From an uncultured Eubacteriales bacterium (lineage in GTDB: Bacteria > Bacillota > Clostridia > Oscillospirales > Acutalibacteraceae), in the NCBI GenBank assembly GCA_934725425.1, contig CAKVAX010000002.1:124001-188000 (forward strand): DNA of 64,000 nt. Direction: 5' to 3'. Position 1 is the stretch's first letter; each line of letters starts with the position of its first letter. Shown here in pieces: positions 8,697 through 15,103 of the stretch. A program made the translations under genes and the position numbers. Under the pieces are notes generated by a model. The model saw only the letters and a list, made by a program, of their open reading frames with translations. It was not told where the DNA came from and did not search any database.

Positions 8697-8888
8697 GACA
8701 CCAACTGTAATGGAAATATATAAAATTTACAATCGAAAAATTATATTCGAATAGACAAAATTCAATTTTATTTGGAAATTAAACTTTATCAAAAATAGTA
8801 GAAATTTTAGTGATATTCCGGAAGAAGAAATTGCTTAATAATGACTCTTAATCAGGGTGTCCGGATTTCGAGCCCCCGATGGTGTATA
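8697..8888 (+). repeat. Direct repeat copy B (ends in decayed tRNA-Lys 3' half)
   Basis: Same orientation and content as 4705-4914. The tRNA part (8844-8888) keeps TGACTCTTAATCAGGGTGT but has a damaged T-stem (CCGGATTTCG in place of CCGGGGTTCG) and lacks the terminal ACCA (GTGTATACA). It is therefore the more decayed copy. Confidence 0.75.
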
Positions 8889-8944
8889 CACAAGATAAAA
8901 CTTCTTTATATCTTTCTATGTAATCTATAGTTGCTTCCGGTCCG

Positions 8945-9095
8945 GATTTTTTTCTTCAAATTTTTCATGCATCACTACAATTCCCATACCAACAAAAATA
9001 AAAGCAACTAAAATAACTGGTACCGATAATAAAATCCAAGTTTAAATTTCAGAAGTTGCCGCCGTAACAGCTTAAAGTTTTAAATGATCGGTGCT
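8945..9095 (-). pseudogene. Relic of a 577-1068-type immunity gene
   Basis: The sequence TTTTTTTCTTCAAATTTTTC and the following ~100 bases match about 945-1110, the 5' end and N-terminal membrane segment of the immunity gene at 577-1068, with substitutions and gaps. The rest of the gene is missing. This indicates that a third toxin/immunity module once lay here. Confidence 0.65.
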
Positions 9096-9232
9096 ATCAC
9101 CTACTCGCAAGGCATAATTTTGAAATTGACAAATCATTTTTTTGCTCTTGTTAATTGTAAATATAAAAATGCTTCATTGATGTTATATAATATTTAAAAT
9201 TGAAATTTTTATTAAAAAATTTTATAAAAATA

Positions 9233-9260
9233 TTGACATTTTTTAAGCAAATGATACAAT
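9233..9260 (+). promoter_or_regulatory. Sigma-A-type promoter for the leader-peptide gene
   Basis: TTGACA (9233-9238), a 16-bp spacer and TACAAT (9255-9260), about 110 bp before the ATG at 9372. Confidence 0.7.
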
Positions 9261-9371
9261 GTGTCGTGTGGCGACTTTACAATTTAAGATGATTTAGACA
9301 AATGTTGAGTGAATTTAAATTATCTTTTTTGTTTTTTGCTTCACAAATAAAAAATTATGGAGGTTATAATT

Positions 9372-9695
9372 ATGAAAAAAAGTAACGAAAAAATTTCAAG
9401 TAAAGATTTAGAGAAAGTTTCCGGTGGATTTAAAGGTATGCATGATTGTCAGACAGGAAATACAAGCATGTCTGTTACACAAGAAGAATATGATTGTTTG
9501 GTAGACGGCGGATATATAGTTGACGGAAAATGTGAAACTGGCAAGTGGTGGTCGGCAGTACAATATTTGAAAGAGAAAGGATATGAAGGCTGGACCGGCG
9601 TTGTCGGAGGCGATTTAGACCCTTTTAAAAAGCCAAAACCAATCGACAAGAAAGATATTAATCCTTATATTAGTTTTGAAATAGCTAAAGATTAA
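9372..9695 (+). CDS. Putative double-glycine-leader exported peptide (bacteriocin-like precursor)
   Basis: 107 residues. GGAGG ends 8 nt before the ATG at 9372, so the upstream in-frame ATG at 9357 (which overlaps that site) is rejected. The N-terminus MKKSNEKISSKDLEKVSGG is a classic double-glycine leader, of the kind cut by C39-peptidase ABC transporters in bacteriocin and RiPP systems. The 88-residue remainder has three Cys, several Gly and Trp (WWSAV, GWTG) and an Asp/Lys-rich tail (DPFKKPKPIDKKD). It is large for a bacteriocin core. It has its own promoter and terminator, with no modifying enzyme, transporter or immunity gene beside it. Function unknown. Confidence 0.7.
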   Translation: MKKSNEKISSKDLEKVSGGFKGMHDCQTGNTSMSVTQEEYDCLVDGGYIVDGKCETGKWWSAVQYLKEKGYEGWTGVVGGDLDPFKKPKPIDKKDINPYISFEIAKD

Positions 9696-9713
9696 AAATA
9701 ATAATTTACTAAG

Positions 9714-9757
9714 ATTCGTTCATCTAATTTTATTTTTTTAGATGAATGGATTTTTTT
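9714..9757 (+). terminator. Rho-independent terminator
   Basis: A long stem pairs ATTCGTTCATCTA with TAGATGAATGGAT (G-U pairs allowed) and is followed by seven T. It ends the leader-peptide transcript. Confidence 0.75.
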
Positions 9758-9791
9758 ATGAATAATTTTATAAAAAACTGACATATTATTA

Positions 9792-9820
9792 TTGACAACA
9801 CATTTTCGGTGTGATAACAT
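9792..9820 (+). promoter_or_regulatory. Promoter for tRNA-Glu
   Basis: TTGACA (9792-9797), 17-bp spacer, TAACAT (9815-9820); the tRNA begins 12 bp later. Confidence 0.7.
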
Positions 9821-9831
9821 AGTGTGAGTAA

Positions 9832-9906
9832 GGCTCGTTGGTCAAGCGGTTAAGACACCGGCCTCTCACGCCGGTAACATGGGTTCGATTCCCATACGAG
9901 TCACCA
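9832..9906 (+). tRNA. tRNA-Glu (anticodon CUC)
   Basis: Full cloverleaf. The acceptor GGCTCGT pairs with ACGAGTC, the anticodon arm is CCGGC-CTCTCAC-GCCGG, the T-arm is ATGGG-TTCGATT-CCCAT, and CCA is encoded. The anticodon CTC reads GAG codons. Confidence 0.95.
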
Positions 9907-9928
9907 AAAAAAATTTTTAAAAAATGTG

Positions 9929-9956
9929 TTGACAACATTTTGAATTGTGTTATAAT
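9929..9956 (+). promoter_or_regulatory. Promoter for tRNA-Asn
   Basis: TTGACA (9929-9934), 16-bp spacer, TATAAT (9951-9956). The gene thus has its own promoter in addition to possible read-through from tRNA-Glu. Confidence 0.7.
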
Positions 9957-9982
9957 GTAATAGTCGAGCGAGGGTTATATAT

Positions 9983-10058
9983 TCCTCCTTAGCTCAGTCG
10001 GTAGAGCATGCGGCTGTTAACCGCAGGGTCGTTGGTTCGAGTCCAACAGGGGGAGCCA
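9983..10058 (+). tRNA. tRNA-Asn (anticodon GUU)
   Basis: Full cloverleaf. The acceptor TCCTCCT pairs with AGGGGGA (one T-G), the anticodon arm is TGCGG-CTGTTAA-CCGCA, the T-arm is GTTGG-TTCGAGT-CCAAC, and CCA is encoded. Confidence 0.95.
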
Positions 10059-10068
10059 GAGGTGTAGA

Positions 10069-10101
10069 TAGAATCAAGTTTAGGCTTGGTTCTATTTTTT
10101 T
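10069..10101 (+). terminator. Terminator of the tRNA genes
   Basis: A 10-bp stem (TAGAATCAAG / CTTGGTTCTA, one T-G) with a 6-nt loop, followed by a T run. The next ~200 bp up to the 10310 promoter show nothing I can name. Confidence 0.8.
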
Positions 10102-10309
10102 ATTTTTAAATTTAAATCAACAATTATCAGTACAACATATCCGGAAATTTCTACTGTCAATCGAAAAAAATTTATTGATTCCCATTATGACGAGTTGTCT
10201 TTTAAAAGTGAATAAACAACTGTTGCGAGTTAAAGGAGCAGGGAGTATGATCCTGAGGGTTACATATACATATTTTGGAAAACATTTAAGAATTAATTTT
10301 ATGTATTGG

Positions 10310-10338
10310 TTGAAATTTTCTTAAAATAATGTTATAAT
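10310..10338 (+). promoter_or_regulatory. Promoter of the exported GNAT gene
   Basis: TTGAAA (10310-10315), 17-bp spacer, TATAAT (10333-10338), about 40 bp before the ATG. Confidence 0.75.
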
Positions 10339-10377
10339 TAGACTATAATAAAAATTGAAATTATCAATGAGGTAAAA

Positions 10378-11058
10378 ATGAAAAGGATATTTAAATTATT
10401 AACAATTAGTGTTTTATTATTATCTAATTGCATGTGCTTCGTACAAAATTGTTTTGCTCAAGGTTATTTATATAAGGAAATACCTAATAATGTTATTGAA
10501 ACGGAAAGATTAATTTTGGAAGCAACTAATCCTGAAGATTTAGAGATTTTAGCCGATTATTTGTTGGATTATGAGGTGACAAAATATTTAGACCCGACTA
10601 TAAAGGAAGGGTTTTCTGATAAAAATGAAGCTTTAAAATTTCTAAAAAGTGATCATGATGAACATGAATACAATGAATCGATTGAGTTTACCATCAAATT
10701 AAAGGATAGCAAACAACCAATAGGAAAAATTGATGCTATGATATACTTTCAAGATGGCGGCGATATGGCAATGTTTGGATATTGGTTAGGAAGAGATTTT
10801 CAGGGGAAAGGTTATGCGCAAGAGGCCTGTTATAGCTTTTGTGATAAATTTTTTAAAGCTTCTAATGTAAATTCAGTTTACATGGCTTGTCATTTAGAAA
10901 ATGAGAAATCATCTAAATTGGCAGGTAAGATATTAGATTATTTGGAAAAAAATAATAGTAAAATAAAATTACTTCGTAATCAACAAAATATCACAGTTGA
11001 GGATGAACAAAAAAATAAAATTAATGTGAGTATGTTTTTATTGAAAAAAACTCAATGA
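10378..11058 (+). CDS. Exported GNAT-family N-acetyltransferase
   Basis: 226 residues. A signal peptide is evident: basic start MKRIFK, hydrophobic core to about residue 22, and likely cleavage after NCFAQ near residue 28. The rest is a RimJ/RimL-type GNAT domain, with the opening IETERLILEATNPEDLE and the acetyl-CoA loop GYWLGRDFQGKGYAQEA (R/Q-x-x-G-x-G/A type) near residues 135-152. GNAT enzymes use acetyl-CoA, which is not available outside cells, so export implies action inside another cell or an alternative role. A strong promoter stands upstream and GAGG before the start. A second exported GNAT lies at 61142-61813. Confidence 0.8.
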   Translation: MKRIFKLLTISVLLLSNCMCFVQNCFAQGYLYKEIPNNVIETERLILEATNPEDLEILADYLLDYEVTKYLDPTIKEGFSDKNEALKFLKSDHDEHEYNESIEFTIKLKDSKQPIGKIDAMIYFQDGGDMAMFGYWLGRDFQGKGYAQEACYSFCDKFFKASNVNSVYMACHLENEKSSKLAGKILDYLEKNNSKIKLLRNQQNITVEDEQKNKINVSMFLLKKTQ

Positions 11059-11276
11059 TAATATTTTTTTAAATACCATTAAATAGAGATTTACATCATA
11101 ACTTCTAATATCAAACACAGCGAAATGCACATTATTTTAAATTTGAGATACATTCATAGCATAGCTTAACGTGTCACAAGGTTGCTCATTATATCGGAGA
11201 GCACAATGGGCAAATATCCGAGAAGAAAACATAATGCTTTTTTGAAAAAATGTGACCTCTTAACTTGAGCGAGGAT

Positions 11277-11305
11277 TTGACATTCAAAGAATATTATGAT
11301 ATAAT
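11277..11305 (+). promoter_or_regulatory. Near-consensus promoter of the hydrolase gene
   Basis: TTGACA (11277-11282), 17-bp spacer, TATAAT (11300-11305). The 218 bp between 11059 and 11276 show no other clear feature. Confidence 0.8.
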
Positions 11306-11340
11306 TAACGGTATATTAAATAAATAGGAGAATTTTTCTC

Positions 11341-12393
11341 ATGATGAAATCAAATATTTTTACAAAAATTTGCACATTGTTTTTTAGTGTAATGGCTGTA
11401 TTGTCACCTTTCCAAAACAGTGCAAAAATTTATGCTGCCGAAAACAATAAATTATCAAATCATTGCCAATGTCTAAAAAAAGTAGCTATTGGCACCGGAT
11501 GTGGAGTTTTATCGATGGCCGCCATTGCAACCGGTGGACATATTTATAAAAATTCAGATAATTTTTTTCAGAGTTACGTCATAGGAAGTTATTTAAATCC
11601 TCCCAGCCCAGATCTTTTGAAAGACGTTGATTTTGAAGATATTGATTTTACAGAAATTAACATAGATAATAAATTGCGTGGATACGAATATAAGGCAAAA
11701 TCGAGTACCGTAAGCGATTGTTTGAAGGGAAAGTATGTTATATTTTACTCCGGAAGCGGTTGTTCTAATACGATGCAAATAAGTGAAGTTTTGGGTTTTT
11801 ATACAAGCAAAGGAGCTACAGTTATCGGTGTAGACTATCACGGATTCGGAAAAGGAGACGAAAAAGTTCCTCGTGGAAAAGTACGCCAATCCTCCATATA
11901 TTCAGATGCGGAAAAAATATATAAATATGTTGTAAATCATTACCACGTCAAGAATTCTAATATACTTTTACATGGGTATTCTTTGGGCGGCCCTGTGGCT
12001 GCACATGTTGCTGCAACTTTTTCAAACAAAGATAATAAATTTTGCGGTTTAATATTACAAAGTTCTATGAAAAATACGCTTAACGCAGCATATACAGTTT
12101 TGACACGTCAAGATAGAGGGCTATGTATGCGTATTTTAGGCTCGGCGGCGGGATACTTGTTTGCTGATAGCTTTGATTGTGAAAAGGAGCTAAAGAAACT
12201 ATACCAAAAAGACCCCGGCATAAAAATATCTGTATGTGGTGGGAACGAAAATGACCATTTGAATTTGCAGCTCACAAAGCTAGATGTATTTTTGAAGAAT
12301 TATGGTTTTAAAAATATAATATCATATAACGGTCCATTTTCTCATAGTTCAAAATTTTGTTCTGCTCCAAGAGCAAATTTTGTGTTTACTTGA
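11341..12393 (+). CDS. Exported alpha/beta-hydrolase
   Basis: 350 residues (ATG 11341, with a second ATG directly after). Residues 1-32 form a signal peptide with probable cleavage at IYAAE. A second hydrophobic segment (about 45-65, VAIGTGCGVLSMAAIATGG) follows, so the protein may be exported and then membrane-inserted. The hydrolase core shows an oxyanion-type strand VIFYSGSGCSN near 130 and the nucleophile elbow HGYSLGGPVAAH around residues 203-214. A late His (GPFSHSSKF) can complete the triad; the acid is probably within GGNENDHL. Substrate unknown; esterase or lipase activity is plausible. Cys content is high (CQC, CGG, CSAP). Confidence 0.8.
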   Translation: MMKSNIFTKICTLFFSVMAVLSPFQNSAKIYAAENNKLSNHCQCLKKVAIGTGCGVLSMAAIATGGHIYKNSDNFFQSYVIGSYLNPPSPDLLKDVDFEDIDFTEINIDNKLRGYEYKAKSSTVSDCLKGKYVIFYSGSGCSNTMQISEVLGFYTSKGATVIGVDYHGFGKGDEKVPRGKVRQSSIYSDAEKIYKYVVNHYHVKNSNILLHGYSLGGPVAAHVAATFSNKDNKFCGLILQSSMKNTLNAAYTVLTRQDRGLCMRILGSAAGYLFADSFDCEKELKKLYQKDPGIKISVCGGNENDHLNLQLTKLDVFLKNYGFKNIISYNGPFSHSSKFCSAPRANFVFT

Positions 12394-12465
12394 TAATATG
12401 AATTTGATATAATCTAAATTAATATATTTTCATTTATTAATCTTGACATTAGAGAGGTTATACAC

Positions 12466-13164
12466 TTGATAGAACTGGAAAACATAGTAAATTTAAGGGA
12501 TCTCGGAGGATATAAAACTTCTAGCGGTAAATTTACAAAGCATAAGATTTTTTTCCGTTCAGGAAACACAGATCAGTCCTCAGAAAATGACATAAAAAAA
12601 TTAATCGAAATTTATGATGTGAAAACGGTTATTGATTTGAGAAACAGCGAAGAAATTAGTAAATCGCCCGATAAATTCTCTCAAATTTCAAGAGTGAACT
12701 ATATAAATACTCCCATAGAGTACAGTGATTGCTTGGAAGAGTTCAAATCCACCGACCGAGGGCTTTTTGTTCTTTATGAATATATTTTAAAAGAGAAAAA
12801 ACAAGTTTTGAAAGACGTATTTGATTCAATCGCAAATGCCAGTACCGGCAGCATTTTGTTCCATTGTACACTGGGTAGGGACCGTACCGCAATCGTAGCC
12901 ATGCTTTTATTGGGGCTGGTTGGTGTAAATCGAAATGATATTATACAAAATTACGCAGTTTCTTACGACTTAATAAAAAACTTAGATATAATAAAACGCG
13001 ATTTGGTTTTTTACGGGAAGCGTAAAACGATTACTTTGCCGGAATATATAGAAAGCGCAATGAACTTGATCGAAACCGGGTATAGCACCTTCGAAAATTA
13101 TCTTCTTGGGTGTAATGTTTCGGAAGCGAATTTGATAAAAATAAAAAATAGGTTTTTACGATAG
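12466..13164 (+). CDS. Tyrosine-protein phosphatase (Y_phosphatase3-like)
   Basis: 232 residues from a TTG at 12466, preceded by GAGAGG at 8 nt. The N-terminus NLRDLGGYKTSSGKFTKHKI is the typical opening of this bacterial family, and the P-loop HCTLGRDRTA (CX5R) lies around residues 128-137. These enzymes dephosphorylate phosphotyrosine or related phosphoesters through a cysteinyl-phosphate. No signal peptide, so it is probably cytoplasmic. It lies 72 bp after the hydrolase gene and 32 bp before the CYTH gene, and may be co-transcribed with them. Confidence 0.88.
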   Translation: MIELENIVNLRDLGGYKTSSGKFTKHKIFFRSGNTDQSSENDIKKLIEIYDVKTVIDLRNSEEISKSPDKFSQISRVNYINTPIEYSDCLEEFKSTDRGLFVLYEYILKEKKQVLKDVFDSIANASTGSILFHCTLGRDRTAIVAMLLLGLVGVNRNDIIQNYAVSYDLIKNLDIIKRDLVFYGKRKTITLPEYIESAMNLIETGYSTFENYLLGCNVSEANLIKIKNRFLR

Positions 13165-13196
13165 CATCTAAAAATATTTTTAAGGAGTTTTGATTG

Positions 13197-13769
13197 ATGA
13201 GCAAAGAAATAGAGATTCGTAATGAATTATTTAACGAAGAAAGTGTTGTAAATTTTTTTGTTAAAAAAGGGATTTCTCCTTCGAAATCAAAACACCAAAT
13301 TGACACCTACTACGATAATCCAAACGACAGCCTTTTCAAGGACCCTGACCATGTAAACACATGGATTAGAATTCGTGAAGAAGATGAAAAATTAACCTTC
13401 ACTTACAAGCATTGGCTTCCCGAAGGAGCCGAAATTCGTACATATTGCGAAGAAAAAGAGTATCCTATGAACTCAAAGAAAGAAATTTCACAGCATTTGA
13501 AAAATCTGGGACTCAGCACTGATTTTGTTCCGTTTATAGTAACTGACAAACTCAGAAGATGTTTCATGTATAGAGATTGCGAAATTTCAATAGACGAGGT
13601 TAAAAATTTAGGTACTTACATTGAGATAGAATATAAAGGCGAAAGTGAAAATATTGATGAAGCAAGAAATCTTTTAAATGAAATATTGACAGAAATAGGA
13701 GCAAAAGTAGGACCCGCCGATTACAAAGGTTATGCATACCATCTTTTTAGGATGCGCAATCCGAGGTAA
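13197..13769 (+). CDS. CYTH-domain phosphohydrolase/cyclase-like protein
   Basis: 190 residues. The start is the ATG at 13197 with AAGGAG 9 nt upstream; a TTG at 13194 is less likely. MSKEIEIRNEL carries the ExExR/K-type N-terminal strand of the CYTH superfamily. Further charged strands follow (WIRIREEDEK, FTYKHW, CEEKEYP, DKLRRC, ISIDEV, YIEIEYKG), as expected for the tunnel that binds triphosphate groups. Family members are thiamine-triphosphatases, inorganic triphosphatases or class IV adenylate cyclases; I cannot choose among them. A hairpin terminator follows. Confidence 0.82.
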   Translation: MSKEIEIRNELFNEESVVNFFVKKGISPSKSKHQIDTYYDNPNDSLFKDPDHVNTWIRIREEDEKLTFTYKHWLPEGAEIRTYCEEKEYPMNSKKEISQHLKNLGLSTDFVPFIVTDKLRRCFMYRDCEISIDEVKNLGTYIEIEYKGESENIDEARNLLNEILTEIGAKVGPADYKGYAYHLFRMRNPR

Positions 13770-13789
13770 AATTTGGTCTAAATTAATTG

Positions 13790-13817
13790 AAGCACTCTGA
13801 AAAAGAGTGCTTTTTTA
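13790..13817 (+). terminator. Rho-independent terminator
   Basis: AAGCACTCT pairs with AGAGTGCTT and is followed by T residues; it lies 20 bp after the CYTH gene. Confidence 0.8.
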
Positions 13818-13837
13818 TAATTTTGTCAACATTATTA

Positions 13838-15007
13838 TTACATTTTAAAAAATTGGAGTATTACACATCCCAATACTGATTTGAAATTTATTTTTTCTAC
13901 TTCATCCGATGAGTTGATATTACAGCTGTAAACTGTTTCGTTTCCTATATTATAATTAATTTCTCCTATTTTTTGATTTTTATCGATTGGCGCCGAAATT
14001 TCTTCAGGTAAGTTTATATTTGAAGAAATTTTTCCAAGTAGATTTTTGTGAATTAAAAAATTTTCTTTTACGGGGGTGTATATTTTAATTTCCGATTTCA
14101 TGCCGTTTTTTATTTTTAAAGTTTCAGGAAAATTTTCGGGTATTTTTGGAGTGATTTTTATAAATTCATCAAAGCCGTAGTTTAAAAGAGAAACAATTTC
14201 TTTATCTCGTTCTTTTACATCTTTTGCACCCAAAATTACAGCTATTAATTTTACGCCATTCCTTTCCGCCGAAGCCGCAATGCAACTCCCGGCTTTTTCC
14301 GAGGTTCCGGTTTTTATTCCTGTTGAACCCTTAAATGATTTCAAAAGTTTATTTGTATTAACGATTTGAGTTTCACCGTTTCTTATGTGGTCAATCCACG
14401 TTGTGAGGCAAGAGGATACATTTTCGTGCTTGAGTAATTCTTTCGCCATAATAGAAATGTCGTGCGCGGTAGAAACATTCCCGTCGTCATCTCCGCCAAT
14501 GCAGTCTTTAAATATTGTATTGCTCATCTGAAGCTTCGAGGCTTTTTGGTTCATTTTTGATACAAAACTTCCTTCAGATTCTTTCATATGTTCTGCCAGT
14601 GACATGCACGCATCATTTGCCGAAACCAGAGCGATTGCCTTTATGAGGTCTTCAACGGATACACTCTCGTTTTCTTTTAGCCATACTCCGGCTCCCGAAA
14701 CTTTTTCTGAATTTTCGCTGATAGGTACTTTTTCGTTTAGATTTATATCGCCTTTTTCTATTGCTTCTGCTGCCAGAAGCAAATTCATAATTTTCATTAA
14801 AGACGTAGCGCTGCGTACTTCTTGGCTGTTTTTTTCAAAAAGTATTTTCCCCGATTCCCCGTCTATTAAAATAGCAGAAGGTGATTCTATATTTAGATTC
14901 GTTGAATTCTGATTTTTTTCATCTCCCAGTATGCCTATTGGAAATAATATAAGCAAAAGGCTTGCCAAAGATATTTTTAATAACTTATTTTTAAAAATAA
15001 TTATCAC
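13838..15007 (-). CDS. D-alanyl-D-alanine carboxypeptidase (S11, penicillin-binding protein)
   Basis: About 389 residues with an N-terminal signal peptide (LLKISLASLLLILFPIGILG). All three S11 motifs are present: SLMK near residue 67, SAN (VSANDACMSLAEH) near 129, and KTG (STGIKTGTSEKAGS) near 230. The family trims the terminal D-Ala of peptidoglycan stem peptides outside the membrane. The start is unclear: the GTG at 15007 directly overlaps the only GGAG, while an ATT eight bases after that site would be better spaced. The C-terminal domain lacks an obvious membrane anchor apart from a hydrophobic end (VLGCVILQFFKM). Confidence 0.9.
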   Translation of the reverse strand: MIIIFKNKLLKISLASLLLILFPIGILGDEKNQNSTNLNIESPSAILIDGESGKILFEKNSQEVRSATSLMKIMNLLLAAEAIEKGDINLNEKVPISENSEKVSGAGVWLKENESVSVEDLIKAIALVSANDACMSLAEHMKESEGSFVSKMNQKASKLQMSNTIFKDCIGGDDDGNVSTAHDISIMAKELLKHENVSSCLTTWIDHIRNGETQIVNTNKLLKSFKGSTGIKTGTSEKAGSCIAASAERNGVKLIAVILGAKDVKERDKEIVSLLNYGFDEFIKITPKIPENFPETLKIKNGMKSEIKIYTPVKENFLIHKNLLGKISSNINLPEEISAPIDKNQKIGEINYNIGNETVYSCNINSSDEVEKINFKSVLGCVILQFFKM

Positions 15008-15066
15008 TCCAAATTGTCCCGTATTTTATATTTACAATTTATGATAAAAATTTTCTTAGTATTCAT

Positions 15067-15097
15067 AGAACCCATCAACAATATGTTGGTGGGTTCT
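15067..15097 (-). terminator. Stem-loop after fhs
   Basis: A 14-bp inverted repeat (AGAACCCATCAACA / TGTTGGTGGGTTCT, one T-G) with a 3-nt loop, just beyond the fhs stop. There is no clean T run on either strand, so it could be a terminator or an mRNA-stabilising hairpin. Confidence 0.5.
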
Positions 15098-15103
15098 TAA
15101 ATT

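Larger units (their letters stand above)
8407..9371. other. Non-coding region with repeat copy B, an immunity relic and a promoter
   Basis: 965 bp without an intact gene. From left to right it holds the upstream region of the MuF-amidase gene, direct repeat B with a decayed tRNA-Lys half (8697-8888), a remnant of an immunity gene (about 8945-9095, minus strand) and the promoter of the leader-peptide gene (9233-9260). The right edge of the toxin island is probably near 9.1 kb. Confidence 0.6.

Noticed and set aside
9357..9371. Upstream ATG for the leader-peptide gene
   Set aside because: It overlaps the GGAGG that serves the ATG at 9372, and would place five extra residues before a standard leader.
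11593..11889. Reverse-strand reading frames inside the hydrolase, fhs, rpoB, rpoC and AAA+ genes
   Set aside because: They lack ribosome sites and family similarity and lie wholly opposite well-supported genes.
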